This document shows positions 30,656 through 42,735 of a stretch of 64,000 nt of DNA, in pieces; the stretch's first letter is position 1; every line of letters starts with the position of its first letter. Under the pieces are notes generated by a model. It searched no databases and had not been told where the DNA came from. It was given only the letters and a program-made list of their open reading frames with translations. This stretch comes from Straminergon stramineum (lineage: Eukaryota; Streptophyta; Bryopsida; Hypnales; Calliergonaceae): positions 34,477,001 to 34,541,000 of the forward strand of contig OY987265.1 in NCBI GenBank assembly GCA_963920665.1, in the 5' to 3' direction. Position numbers and translations under genes: made by a program.

Positions 30656-31078
30656 TCAAGGAAGCCCAAATGCAATCGCAATATGGGGATTGGGGGGGAT
30701 TTTTTTGTATTTGAAATAAAATCCATACTTGAAATTATGATGTTTGTTTGTTTATTACATTGAAATCTCTAGAATCATGCATCCCAAGGTTGTGATCTTA
30801 GTATTGTCATAAAGCTCTTTGCCAAGAAGGGTGCATAGGCTTTGTTTTGTGGTGTTTGGACATACAATATGAAAGTTATTGAATTTCAAAGTTTTTATGA
30901 ATTAAAAAATAAGAAAAATATTTTGACTTTTATTTTGACTATGGCAATGGCATAGGTTACACTGGTGTGAATGAATTGAAATAAAGAGTAGTATCAAAAG
31001 TTTGTTGCTCCTATTGAATTGAATTGATCTAGTAATATATGAATCATTGTTGCACCTCCAAAAGGACTAGAAGGTTAA
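30656..31078. other. AT-rich intergenic DNA
   Basis: Contains short G runs near 30695-30710 but no gene or clear element. Confidence 0.45.
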
Positions 31079-31982
31079 TCCCAAAATTCTAAAGGGCATT
31101 TTTCATCAAAAACACTTAGAACTATTATTTCTATTGGAGAGAGCAAAATAAATTAAAAATTGTCTCTTTAACTATAGGATCTTGCACTAGACAAGTGCAA
31201 AGTGTAATATGGAAGACATTTCATAAACTTTGACCTCATAGATTGCAAGATATTTGCATTTAAAGTGAAGAAAACAAGATTTTTGCCATGTAGTTGAGCT
31301 AGATGTTTTGACTTTGAATCTTCTTAAAATGTTTTGCACTACCAAATGGAATTTTAAATTTTCTTACATTGAAGAATCAAATTGGGAAAAAATTCAAGAA
31401 AATACATTTAATTTTCACTCATAAAAAAACTATTAAATAGAATCTACTTCAAGATTGAAAAGAAAAGTAAACAAGTAATAGCTCTAATATGGAATGGAAA
31501 CGTACTAATCTCAATGGTGAGATTGTTCTAATAAGAGATTATAATTTGGGAAACTTTTGATTTTGAAAAATTGTGAAAATTAAATTCAAAAATGAATCCT
31601 ACAAGTTGTTTATTCAAGAATGAAAACAACTCTAATCGACCGAAAAACAAGATTGCTCATAACTTTCACATCACTATTCTAAATGGAATGAAGGAAAGAT
31701 TCCCAAGTAGATGAATTACAATATATGAGAAACCAAAACTTTACATTTTTTATTTCAAATTTTTTCTAGGATCTTTTTTTTGCCACCCAACTAAAGTTTG
31801 GACTTATTGTGCCATAATTTTTGCCCCTGGGCACCAATTGAAATAAAAATTTGTATTCCCATAAATCTATTGTATTTCTTTATCTTCACAAAATGTTTTG
31901 AAAAATCACACTAAATGTTTAGACCATAGTAGCCTGTCCAAAATCCATTATGTCTCTAAAAGAGACAATGGGAATTTAGTAG
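31079..31982 (+). mobile_element. ~900-bp TTAA-flanked element, family D copy 1
   Basis: Flanked by TTAA at 31075-31078 and 31983-31986. The left tip is TCCCAAAATTCTAAAGGGC, the right tip GGGAATTTAGTAG. Collinear with 40994-41892, the region around 47765-48668 and 59312-60382 (landmarks 'catcaaaaacact', 'aggatcttgcactaga', 'gattgcaagat', 'gactttgaatcttctta', 'cttattgtgccataa'). Non-coding. Confidence 0.75.
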
Positions 31983-32071
31983 TTAAAAGTGTATCAAAAA
32001 CGATATGTATTGTTTTTGATAAATTCAATATAAATAATGGCAAGACATATACCAATGAATAAGTAATTTAA

Positions 32072-32385
32072 CCCCTAAAGGACCAAGTGACCATTCAACA
32101 TATACAAGAGATCTTGGATAGTTACACACCAAGTAAATTTTGGTTAGATGTTTGCAAAATTTTGACACAAGATTTGAACAAGTAGTCCCTTAGTAGGAAT
32201 ATAATTTTTCGATTGAGTGCCTAGATCGAAAGCTATATTGCCGTGAACTTTTCAGGCAACTCAAGCAATATGTGCAAAACTCCTCTTCTAATTCTAAAAT
32301 TTGGTGGACATGTAACCTACATGATACAAGATGCAAATGTCAAATAAAAATAACCATGTATAGTGTACAAATCTCACTCTAGGAG
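32072..32385 (+). mobile_element. ~310-bp TTAA-flanked element, family C
   Basis: TTAA at 32068-32071 and 32386-32389. Left tip CCCCTAAAGGACCAAGTGACC, right tip CTCACTCTAGGAG. The interior matches the reverse complement of about 62345-62697 ('gatacaagatgcaaatgtc', 'aaccatgtatagtgta'). Homology with that copy continues a few tens of bases past the right TTAA, so the original repeat may have been longer. Confidence 0.7.
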
Positions 32386-32389
32386 TTAA

Positions 32390-32970
32390 AGTATGTTGGC
32401 CCTATTAGATAAGGTTAGGAAAAAATTTGATTTCCTTCTAACTTCAAATTTTAAGAAAAAGAAGTGGTCAAGGTTGAGTTGTATAGTCTCCTTCCAAAAG
32501 TTTTTGTGATTGTAATTTGTCCCATTCAATTTTCTTTGCATAATAAAGAATATAATTAGTATTTTTTTCTCATGCATAATTAACATTACATTCTTAAGCA
32601 ATACCCGATTTCAATTTCAAAAAAGCAAAACTCCATTTTCAGTGAATTGTTTCATTTCATTTTCATGGTTTTACATGATAATTCATTGAAAAACATTGGT
32701 ATTGAATTTTTTAAATTCTGTTACAGAGATATGTAGGAAACATCCATATGCACATCTTTCCTTCAACAAGCATCTCCAAAAAAAATTCCGAAAGTTCTTT
32801 CTATATAGACTTCAATGGTAGTGTGACAGTGCCTTAATTTTGGGAAATAGATATCTCTTTATTGTAATTTAGATAGATTGGTAGATGGCATGGCTTGAAA
32901 GAAGTGCACAAGCAAGCAATTGTTGTAAATTTAGGTCCAATAGGTTATCATGTATTTGAAGAAGTGGTAT
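32390..32970. other. AT-rich intergenic DNA
   Basis: Low-complexity AT-rich sequence to the left of the long hairpin. From about 32895 an open frame of some 65 codons runs into the hairpin. It has no recognised domain and may be a remnant of a captured or transposon gene. Confidence 0.4.
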
Positions 32971-33143
32971 CAGTAGAAGAAAACCGCGAGGATTTCAACA
33001 CAAACTACTTGATGTTTTTGTTTACTCTAATGCAAAAATATCAAGTTCAATGCAAAATTTGTGTTGAACTTGATATTTTTGCATTAGAGTAAACAAAAAC
33101 ATCAAATAGTTTGTATTGAAATCCTCACGGTATTCTTCTAGTG
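32971..33143. repeat. Near-perfect 80-bp-arm hairpin
   Basis: Arms 32971-33050 and 33064-33143 are reverse complements with about 5 mismatches in 80, separated by a 13-nt loop. All mismatches lie in the outer half; the inner ~40 bp are identical. Homology stops sharply at both outer ends. A transcript would fold into a microRNA-like or siRNA-producing stem; alternatively it is a young foldback MITE or an inverted local duplication. Confidence 0.85.
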
Positions 33144-35759
33144 TATTAAAGGAGCTTGTAAAAACCATTATGTTCTACAAGGAATGTATAACGAACTCAA
33201 GCAATGTCTACCAAAGAAAGTAAAACAGGACCAAGAAAATGGGAATTGGTTCGATTGCAACTCCTATAGAAACCCAACTTGATTGTTTGAATAAATTATG
33301 GAATAACACTAAATTCTAAAATTGAAAATATAAAAAAAGGCTTTGGACAAATGGATTTTAAAGAAACTAGTGCAAACTTGTTCCAATGCAATATTGAACT
33401 AAGGAGAATATGGATTGGATAGCAGGTTGAAGTCTTATAGAATCAGATGAAAAACAATGGGATGACATGATGAAACATTTGGAATGAAAATGTGACCATA
33501 TTTGTGACAACGGGTCGTGACACTCCATAATTAATATAATAGATGCATGTTTTATCAAAGAGCTAGAATTACTTCTTTCTTTTATACATACAAATGAACT
33601 TAAAAAAATATTTTGAAATTACAAAAAATTAATATAAATATAGATCTTTCAATGAGCTTTAATATTTTCATTAGAATTATAAATTAGGAAGTGTTTTCTT
33701 CAAACTTAAAATTTTGTGGGATTTTCTTGAAAATATTAATACCTTCTTTTGTCTTTTAAATGGAAAAATGATGACATCAGAGTTTTCTATTACAATTTTA
33801 AAATTAGTGTGAGTATTCAGAAGTTATAAAAAGCCTATGCTATATTCTTTTTTCTCTTTTGAGAGTGCACTTTTACATCCAAATGGATGAGCTATGTCCG
33901 TAGCTATGTTTTTTTTTTGCTTTGATCAACTATAAAATGTCATAGAGTTTTTTTGTCATGAACTTTTTGGTCATGGATTTTTTTGTAAAAAATGAAGTGA
34001 CCAAAGACATGTGAAAATTTATCTGACTTGACATCCTCTTGCAAGAAATTTTTTGTAAATGAAACAAGTCCAAATATGTGTTTCAAACAAATTATTCGTG
34101 AAAGGATGGGCCCATGACCACAAATTTAGGCCTCTTAGTCCTTTACTTTGAGTACTACCACTTTGCAACTAAATATCAATGAAACTTTTTATATTTATAT
34201 GTGATTAATGGATATGAGTTTAATATATATTTTTTAAAATCAAATATTAGCTCTAAATGAAAAATAAGTAAAAAATGTTAAATCAAGTTCAAATTGGAAC
34301 ATTGTTGATTCCTTTCTTTGGTTCTTTGTCAAATTCATTGATAAATCAAATTGCATATTTGTTTAACATTAAGGGTATATTGAAAACTTTGCTTCATATC
34401 TTCCAATTAGAAAATATGAGCAACTTCATCTTTCTTTAGGTGATATTAAAAAGTTATCTAATTTCTTGAACTAATTTCCTATATAAGGTGAATTTGCTAA
34501 ATTAAGGTGAAAAAATTGGTTGAATTGAAACTTCAATCATAAAGAGGTCTTGGTTGCAACTTGCTAGTGCTTTTGATGATTTTTTAGTTTGCATGTCATT
34601 AGTCATCAACAAAAAAAAATGAATTAACAAAAAGGTAAAACCAATGTAGATGGTTAACTCTTAAAGAACACAAACTTGAAAAATATCCACAATGGTGAAT
34701 AATATAAGGACTATAAGAAGGTAGAGTTCAAGATCATTCTAGATAACAACTACATTCAATAATGATTTTTAGGAGGTATTGGCTATTTAAAGAGACAAAT
34801 TTTGCAAATTCTTATTGCAATAATCCAATAAGGATGCCAAGGATTTAAAATATCTAATGAATGGCTTTGAAGGAAAATATAGAAACAAAGAACAAAATCT
34901 ACTTAGTATGCTTCAAATGGATTTTAGATTCTTCTAGTTTACACTTATTGCTAATTCATTAAGGGAGGCAACCCATTCTTGGTCACCACGCCCTTTTGGC
35001 AATATAGACTACTCTCTTTCTGCACAGGACGAGATGACATAGATTAATTACAACACAATTCCCCACGCAATTGTGGCACATTGTGATTGTCTTACAACAC
35101 TCACAATTCTTAGGTGGATTTTGCAACCAGCCCTTGAGGGAAACATAAAGGTCTACATGACCAAAGTGGGAGGAATGGAATCTTCCACTAAAGAATTCAT
35201 AGCAATTATGTTTTGCAAAATAAAAATCTAGAAAATTATAGAAACCTTCTTAACTCTATTTCTGCACACTGAAAAATTTCCCCCCCAAGAAACTTGCCCT
35301 CTAAATAGGTGTAACTGCTTAAGTGGTTGGAAATGGGTTGCCTCCCTTACTCCTTTAAAAGTTACACAACTACTTGTATGCCCTACGAGAAGATTAGATT
35401 TGTCATAAATTAAGTCATCTTTGTAAAAAAATGCCACATGCCATCTTGTGATTGATATCATGTAACATGGGCTCTTGAGAATCTAATGTATTTAAGGTGA
35501 AAATTCAATTTCTGAACCTCAATGGTCAAATCAGACCTTCATGTCCAATATTGCATCAAACATTACAATATTGCATCATTTTGAATAAATTAATATATAC
35601 AAGGCGAGTTTCTGAATCATTTGCAATTTGTTGATTAGTAAGGTAAAAAATGTGAGGAGTGAAAGCACTTATGGTATCTTTAGAAAAAATAATATATGAT
35701 GTCTAATATCTTATTAAATTATTATATTTTCAAGAACAAAATTGTGGAGTTAATTTAGA
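33144..35759. other. AT-rich gene-poor region
   Basis: No supported gene. From 33144 to 33290 a stretch remains open in one frame without recognised domain. A TTAACTCTTAAAGAAC tip at 34654 resembles the TTAA elements but no partner end was found. A 17-bp inverted repeat ('aagggaggcaacccatt') pairs 34963-34979 with about 35330-35346. The segment from about 35308 to 35415 resembles 52548-52640 ('tgcttaagtggttgg'). Confidence 0.45.
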
Positions 35760-36228
35760 TAAATTGCAAAATCTTTGTCACCACTAAGCTGATATTTTCA
35801 ATTCCATATTAGAATTCTTAGCAATTTATCTTCTAATTTTGTCTCATACCTCTTCCTACAAAATGAATTTTCAAAGAATTCACTTTCTTTTGCATATTTT
35901 TTTGTTCTTTACAGATTTTCAACCCAATTCTACAACTAACTCAACAATATGAGAAATAAAAAAACTCAAATCTCTATACTGCAGAAAAAATCAGCTACCA
36001 GAATTCAAAGCCTCCCAACAATTGCAAAAAAAAATTCATCATTTCAAGTGCTATAATGTGGCCAATGTTTATTGAACATTTTACCACACATTCTACTAGG
36101 GGTGGAATGCAAGTACCAACAGTTGAATCCCAAAATTGTCACTAATTTTTTTCTTTATTTTGCGCTTTGCACTGGAAATGACAGTTTTGATTTTTGGTGA
36201 AACATAGTGAGTTATGAACCTTTGCGGG
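35760..36228 (+). repeat. Diverged 3' half of family B
   Basis: The order of landmarks ('ttttcaattccat', 'caatttatctt', 'acagttttgatttttggtg', 'acatagt') follows the 3' half of 28877-29802. It ends CCTTTGCGGG before TTGA (36229-36232), a one-base variant of TTAA. Strongly diverged. Confidence 0.55.
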
Positions 36229-36232
36229 TTGA

Positions 36233-37600
36233 GAATCAACTGGAAAAATCCAAAGTCGATTCAAGAAAAAGATGGAAACAATGAGGAGAGCATCCCGTCA
36301 TGTCAATTCACCAGCGTAAGAAAGAATGAAAGAAGAAAACACCAACAGTGAGAAATCTACAAAAAATGCCTGAAAGTAAGCACAACAGGTTTCGTCAAGC
36401 ACAACACCTGCAAACCCCAGAACTTGTGGTTCCAAAAAGAGCCAGGAGCACATCTCCAGGGCCAACAAACCCAGAAACACTCGGAGACGGACGTGCAAAC
36501 GTTCGAAGGCAGAGAGATTCAAGAGTAAACACTGCCTTCAATGACTCTCTTCTCTTGTCACAATAAAAGTGCTTGCATTCATTTGCAGAAAATTTTGAAA
36601 CCTGAGTTCAAGCCAATCTCTCCATCTGAAGAAAACTTTGCAGATTTCGTCCCTGACTTCCACTCAATTCCCACCATTAGAAGAAAGGTTGGCAGGTTTG
36701 TACCCTCAGTTCCACTCAATTCGCACCTTTACAAGCGAACTTTGCAGATTCCGTCCCTGAGTCTTATTCAATTTTCCAAATAATTGACCACCCCCCTATT
36801 CATACACTTCGCAAGATTCAGAGTCTAAGCCAACACGGTATTCTTTGCCACCAAAGTTCTCCGAGGATAGTGAAAATAGTGAATACAAGAACCAAGAGTA
36901 TTGGCAGTCAAATGACCGGACTTTCTTCTAATGCAGGTTACAAGAGGAATGGGCAATGGGCATACCCCTGCCCCTCATCAGCATTCCATAAAATCCGGAA
37001 CCCAGCGAGACCTAGAAAGCAAGAACTGCAGAATTAGCACCACAGTTCTACTACTGCTCTCCTCTTCAGATTCAATGCAGACATGGTGAAGGCTTACAGA
37101 ATATCTGTAAATCAAATTTCACACAATGCACCATGAGTGTAGCCCGCACATAAGGATTGGCCACAGTTTGTAATAAGGATCCAGCCACATGATTCTGCCG
37201 TTTGGTTAACCCAAAATCTTGTCTCAAATTACTAGCACTTCATAAAGATTTCCAATCAGTCTAAGCTTTGACCACCCCTAATGTGAACCTTCTTCCTGCA
37301 GTAGTAAGACTCCCAGTACCTATCAACTCTCTAAATTGGCCTTCACATTGTAACATTTCTGGGTTACAATGTCATCATTCGGAGTGTCAAAGTTTGCTGC
37401 TCTACTGTAAGTTACACCCCTCTAATGTGACACTCCATTACATGACAAACATTATGTTTCTACCGTGACTCGACAAGTCAATATCGTGTGAGGAATTGAT
37501 TACATGACACGGTAAGGTTTCCCCAAACATGTCATATTCGAGAGGTGGGATCATCATGGAGCAGCCAACAGCAGCTTGCCCATTCAACCACATGAGCCAG
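36233..37600. other. Intergenic, 3' flank of the Raf-like kinase gene
   Basis: Moderate GC relative to the left flank. Several short open frames, none with a domain. The right part is presumably 3' untranslated sequence of the minus-strand kinase gene. Confidence 0.4.
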
Positions 37601-37610
37601 GGAAGGGTTT

Positions 37611-37697
37611 TGAAGTCGAGCCGGGCGTGGAAACCGAGAAGAGTAAGGGTTTGGGGTTCGAAGCGGGCGTGAAAACCGAGGAGAGATAGGGTTTTGC
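37611..37697. repeat. Two-unit tandem repeat of about 42 bp
   Basis: Two imperfect copies, each with 'gggcgtg', 'aaaccgag' and 'agggttt', sit directly 3' of the kinase coding region. Probably in the 3' untranslated region. Confidence 0.55.
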
Positions 37698-37722
37698 AGA
37701 AGCACCTGCGGCGATTGTCATG

Positions 37723-39006
37723 TCAGTCTTCCACTTGCGATCTCCGAATGTGCAAAATGTCACGAAGGTGGCGTCGATCTTTCGGCATCTTCTCCATAAT
37801 CTCCTCGAACATCTTCTCCAGCTCATGCACAATTTCCTCAAACAGGGGCCTCTTCGGCGTATAGCTCGACCAGCACCTCTTGATCAAATCCACCATGCCC
37901 GGAGGATAGTTGCTCGATTTCATGACGGGCCGCGCGCCATCTCTCGCCACCACCGTCGCGGCTTCGTAGGCTTCCTTGTCATCAAACGGCGCCACCCCTT
38001 CAAACATCTCATACAACATCATCGCAAACGAGAATACATCCACGGATTTGTCATAAGGGCTGTGCTCGAAAACCTCCGGCGCCATGTACCGATAGCTCCC
38101 CGTCTCCCCCGTCATCTTGTACACATCGTGCATGTGCTTCACATCAAACAGCTTGCTCAACCCGAAATCGCCCACTTTCAGTTCCCGATCCTCCCCAAGA
38201 ATGATGTTGCGCGGCTTCAAGTCACGGTGAATAATCGGCTTAGTGCGATTATGAAGATACGACATCCCGCGCGCGATGTCGAGAGCGCACTTGACGATGC
38301 GATCCGGAGGCAAAGTCTCTTTCGACCTTATCAACTGATGCAAGTCCCCCCCCGCGAGAAACTCCGTGACAAGCATCAGAGGTGGCTTCCACGTCACAGC
38401 CCCCAGGAATTGCACAATATTAGGGTGGCGCACTTTCACGAGCAGCTGCACCTCATGTTGAAAATCCTTCACCACCATACGATCATTCGAAAGCGAAGGC
38501 CGAATAGTCTTGACTGCAACAGGCGTGCCCCGCCAAAGCGCCTTCCGAATCTCCCCGAAGGAGCCTTTCCCAATAAGTTCGCTGTCCTTCATCTCGATCT
38601 CCGATGGGTCGATCTCCCAGTCGCGATTCGAGGGTAACGGAGGCGCCACTTGGATCACATTCTCCGGTTGCGCGTGACCACGAGGACTCCCTGCGTGCGC
38701 CTCCGCGCCGTAATCCTTCAAGATGCGCACCATCTCACGGAATCCAGCGATTTGAGCGTCAATTAGCGGCGTGTTCCCCCAACGATCCTTCGCGTTCAAC
38801 CCTGCGCCTTCAGCTAACAAGATCTTCGCAACGGAAACGCAATCGTGAGAAGCCGCGATGTGGAGTGGCGTGCGCTGGTCGTAATCCGCGATGTTCACCA
38901 GCTTCTTGTCTTGTTTCAGAAGCTTGCGCAGCATCCCCACGTCGTCGTTACGAACCGCCCAGTGCATCTCCGATTGCTGCGCCAGCTGCTCCTTCACACC
39001 TGCCAT
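37723..39006 (-). CDS. VIK: Ankyrin-repeat Raf-like protein kinase (VIK/ILK type), intronless
   Basis: A 427-aa group C Raf-like MAPKKK of the integrin-linked-kinase-like class, predicted to phosphorylate Ser/Thr. N-terminal ankyrin repeats at about residues 15-100 (TPLHIAASHDCVSVAKILL), a linker, then a kinase domain with GKGSFGEI (about 147-154), the VAVK lysine (about 166), HRDLKPRN (about 260-267), DFG (about 280-282) and the activation-loop region GSYRYMAPE. The closest plant type known to me is VIK (VH1-interacting kinase), linked to vascular signalling and sugar transport. I chose the ATG at 39006 because the upstream frame reaches a TAG without another ATG. The whole protein is one exon, whereas I recall angiosperm VIK genes as having introns; this could reflect intron loss or retroposition. 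It is markedly GC-rich against its surroundings. Confidence 0.92.
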   Translation of the reverse strand: MAGVKEQLAQQSEMHWAVRNDDVGMLRKLLKQDKKLVNIADYDQRTPLHIAASHDCVSVAKILLAEGAGLNAKDRWGNTPLIDAQIAGFREMVRILKDYGAEAHAGSPRGHAQPENVIQVAPPLPSNRDWEIDPSEIEMKDSELIGKGSFGEIRKALWRGTPVAVKTIRPSLSNDRMVVKDFQHEVQLLVKVRHPNIVQFLGAVTWKPPLMLVTEFLAGGDLHQLIRSKETLPPDRIVKCALDIARGMSYLHNRTKPIIHRDLKPRNIILGEDRELKVGDFGLSKLFDVKHMHDVYKMTGETGSYRYMAPEVFEHSPYDKSVDVFSFAMMLYEMFEGVAPFDDKEAYEAATVVARDGARPVMKSSNYPPGMVDLIKRCWSSYTPKRPLFEEIVHELEKMFEEIMEKMPKDRRHLRDILHIRRSQVED

Positions 39007-39009
39007 CTC

Positions 39010-39630
39010 GGGACCCAAGTCACCCAACCCAGCTCTCTGGCTATGGCGATCCTGACGCTAAAGCTGATACTGATGCTGATACTAATTCTAATGCTTCCCC
39101 ACCCCAATTCGACATACCCAATGTAACCCACAATCTAACCGCGTCGATCGAACTCAGGAATCGAGAAGACGAGTGCAGGAATGTAGGGAATCATCACGAA
39201 ACGCGAGGAGCGGGAAGGGCTTGCTTTCTGGGTGTGATCCTCGCCGACAGCCAGCAATCGCAAGAGAAGCCGTGTGTTGGATTTCGGAGACATACGAGGG
39301 TGCGGATGGCGACCACGTACACGCGCACTGCGTGGGGTCGTGACGAAGGAAACTACGACTTGCGCTAGGGAATGGCAAGAGATGATTGATGAATGCAATG
39401 AGTGCGAAGGAGGACGACGGACGGACAGACGAAAGGGAACCGTCGTGCGTGGGCGGCGAATTCATTCCCAACGTCGAATGCCGTCCTGGAAAGCCACGAT
39501 TTGAGGGAGATTGGATCACCACGCTGCAACAGGGAAAGCGGGATCTCACGACGGAAGGGAGGAGGTCCATAAGGCGCCCATTTAAGAGCTGGAAATTAAT
39601 TTGGAGAGGTTAGCAGGGTGATTTTTTCCC
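39010..39630 (-). promoter_or_regulatory. 5' leader and promoter of the Raf-like kinase
   Basis: GC-rich sequence continuing about 600 bp upstream of the kinase start, then dropping sharply to AT-rich DNA near 39620. It includes a short GAT/ACT-type simple repeat (39062-39098). Inferred by position. Confidence 0.5.
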
Positions 39631-40989
39631 ATTTATTTTAGGCAGTGCAGAAAGTGATAATCATAGGAAGGATGAAGCTATTTACATCCATGGAAATGGA
39701 TGAAATGTGTAATTTATGGATGAAATTTTAGCTAGTCATCCAAAATGATGTACATTCATTTAAAATAGAGCGATATCATCCTCAGATTTGGTAGAAAATT
39801 AGCAATTTCATCCATTGAAAAGCCAGAATATTTTGCCAAATATTCTCTAACCAAAAAAATTCATTAATTTTTAGCAAAAACTCACTAGGAAAAACCCTTG
39901 GAGGTTAAATAAACTTCTTGAAATATTTTTCAGTAAATTTTCCTAGAAAGACAAATGGAATTGGGATCTAATGCAAGTTGGTTTTCATATTTTTTGGAGC
40001 TTCATAGGATTAGTTATGAATTTTTGAAGTTGAAACGTAGTGGACACAAAAAATTCCACCTCCTGGAATGTATAGTACATTCTACATTAGAGAACACTTT
40101 TAGAGCCTTGAGTTGTTGGTGAAATGAAAAAGCAACTGTACCTTTGTATTAAGTAATGCTTTTAGAGACTCATTTGTGTATAGACCTCCTACCTTAATGC
40201 CCTTAGAGGAACATTCTTCACAGGAGGAAATTTTGAAGGTTTGAACTAAAATTTTGTGTATTGTGGAAAATGCAAGAACTTAATATTTACCATGGATGAT
40301 CTAATTTTGGAAGTTCATATTTGTATCTGGAATTTAGAATCTTCAAATATTTGTGGAGAAGTCACGTACAAAATTAACCATGCTAAAATTAGAATAGGCT
40401 TTTACATCTATTTTCATGTGGTGGGGGGAAAAAAGCTCCCTTTCATGTGAAACAATAGGAGCACTACTTCTAATCAACTATGGAAAAGCGGAACTCTTAT
40501 TAGGAACAATGGTTCCTAATGTAATAGCTTGTGTCGCTTATTCTATTCTTCAACAATGTGACTAGTTTGATTAGTTGAGGCTTCATGATTTTTGTAAAAG
40601 GGTTTGAAAAAATTCATATGAAGATGGAAAAATGGAAAAAAAGAAAAGAAGAACTTGCAAAAATTTAATTGAGATTATCTTCTATCTAATTTCTTGTCAA
40701 GCCAAAGTTTAATTAGCCTCTTGAGAAACTCAATATCTACATTCAACCTTGTAGCAAACTTGGGTAACTAGGAATTAATGTATAATTATAACACACTATC
40801 GTTAGGGTGTTTTTCACATTTGTTTTTACCCAACTAGCTTGGGTATGTAGAAATTTTACCAAACTTTTAGCTTTTCCTTCATTGAATTCATGAAGGAAAG
40901 AATGATAAACTTTTGATAAAGTTAACTTGAGTAGGGCAAGGTGATAGTGGTCCACGCAAGTACAAAGGACCAAGCATTAAGGTAACTTA
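39631..40989. other. AT-rich intergenic DNA
   Basis: No supported gene. A tip resembling the TTAA elements ('cccttggaggttaa') occurs near 39895-39908. 'gaattcatgaagg' at 40886 is part of a small local palindrome. Confidence 0.4.
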
Positions 40990-40993
40990 TTAA

Positions 40994-41892
40994 CCCCTAT
41001 AGTCCGAAGGCCTTCTTTCATAAAAAAAACACTCAAAATTGACATTTCTATTGCGAAGAGCAAAGAACATTTGCAAATTATTTGTTTTTTTGCATATGTA
41101 ACTATGAGATCTTGCACTAGACTAGCATAAAAATGTGTAGAAGAAATCTCAAAAACTTTCACAAAGTAGATTGCAAGATGATTGCATTTCATGCAAAGAA
41201 AATAGATTTCAAACGCATTATATGACTAGAGTATTAGACTTTGAATCTTCTTAACTTAAAAATTTTGCACTAAAAATTTAATTGAAAAAAAATAGTATTG
41301 AATACTTGATTTTAAAGTCTAAGATTTTTTTTGAATACTTGATTTTCATCCTTTAAAAAATTGTTAAGCAAAAGCTAGTACAATATTGAAGGAAAAAATT
41401 AAATGTCAATAACTCTAAGGTGGAATTGAAACACACTAATTCCAATGGTGAGATAAATCAATCTTGCAATTTTTTTATTTTTTTAAATTGTTAAAATTGA
41501 GTTCAAAAACAAATCCAATCAATGATTTTTTCAAGAAATCTCAACCACAATGGTAGCAAAATAAGAAGCTCCCTAACTTTCACATCACTAATCCAATTGG
41601 AAGGAATGAATAGCTTTACATTTAGATAAAAATATAATCTATGAGAATTTCTTTTTAAAATTTCTTTAAAATTTTTGTGGAATCTTTTTGTTGCCTAGTC
41701 TCCCTTGTTTTGAGCTTATTGTGCTAGAATTTTTGCTTTCAAACATTGGTTGATATAAAAATCATATTTCCAGAAAGCTAAAGTTTTTTTCTATGTTAGG
41801 AAATTGTTTCCAAAAATCTCATCAATAATGGAATTTATCCAAGCCTAACCGAAATCTATTTTGTCCTCTAAGGAGACTTTAGGACTTCATGG
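40994..41892 (+). mobile_element. ~900-bp TTAA-flanked element, family D copy 2
   Basis: Left tip CCCCTATAGTCCGAAGG after TTAA (40990-40993); right end near 'gactttaggacttcatgg' before TTGA (41893-41896). Collinear with 31079-31982. 899 bp, non-coding. Confidence 0.7.
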
Positions 41893-41896
41893 TTGA

Positions 41897-42254
41897 TCCT
41901 AGAAGGATACACCCCCCCATGACCAAGGTAGTCACAAAAAAAAATTCCTATTATTGGATCAATTGGTGCATTCTTTGGTTCTAGAGGTAACACTAGAGTC
42001 ATGCATCTTGACCTTTCAAATCTAGAGCATCTTTCCAAAATTAACTATTGAATGCCAAGCTAGTCACCATGGAAATCATCGTTTTGGATATCCTATGAAC
42101 TATTTGCTTAGAAGAATCCAAGTGAGAGCACTCATTGGAGGTCAAACTTGTATGTGAGACCTCCCCTTTTCACACAAAATTCTAAGGATGAGCACCACTG
42201 CACTTATGTCTTACATAGAAGGATTCTCTCTCATCCATCAAACACTTATTAAGG
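41897..42254 (-). mobile_element. ~220-bp family copy (copy 4), enlarged
   Basis: Begins TCCTAGAAGGAT immediately after the TTGA that ends the preceding element. Ends 'cacttattaagg' near 42254. The part 42125-42254 matches 23380-23525 ('ctcattggaggtcaaa', 'aaattctaaggatgag'). The left half appears to hold extra sequence. Confidence 0.55.
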
Positions 42255-42735
42255 TAGAAGCACCTACATGCGACACTTGTTTTGGATCTCTTGATAAGGT
42301 ATGTACAAGAAAAAAAATAATTTTCATGTGTTAGGAAATGGTTTAGGAAACCAACAAAATTGGATTCGTATTTTTCCGAGCTTGTATGAATATAATACAA
42401 AATTTTGAAAAGTAATTTGTAGATGCACCTACTATGGACACTAGACTCACACCAAAGTGGGCACAGAAACAACCAAAAGCAACACTCTCTAAACTTGGAT
42501 CAAGTGTGGGTGATTGGTTGCTTCTTGGGAGAGTGACAACTTCTTGGAACCGCACATGTCTACTTTGGGTCCTCAAGCGTTTGAATTTAGGTCGTTTTTT
42601 AAGTGTCTGTAAACGACTCCTGTTACATTTGGGTGCTTCTACCTTAGTGTCTACAGCAACGTTATAGGGTTAATATCCAACTGACAAGTTGACTGACTTG
42701 TCAATACATCTGATGTCCTTATGTGACCAGTAGAA
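42255..42735. other. AT-rich intergenic DNA
   Basis: No supported gene. A 77-codon open frame on the plus strand has no recognisable domain. Confidence 0.4.

Noticed and set aside
37720..38637. Long plus-strand open frame (305 codons) opposite the kinase gene
   Set aside because: It is antisense to a clear kinase domain in GC-rich DNA, where long antisense frames arise from codon bias. No domain is seen.
38604..39368. 254-codon plus-strand frame upstream of and opposite the kinase 5' end
   Set aside because: Arg/Pro/Ser-rich composition typical of GC-rich shadow frames, with no recognisable motif.
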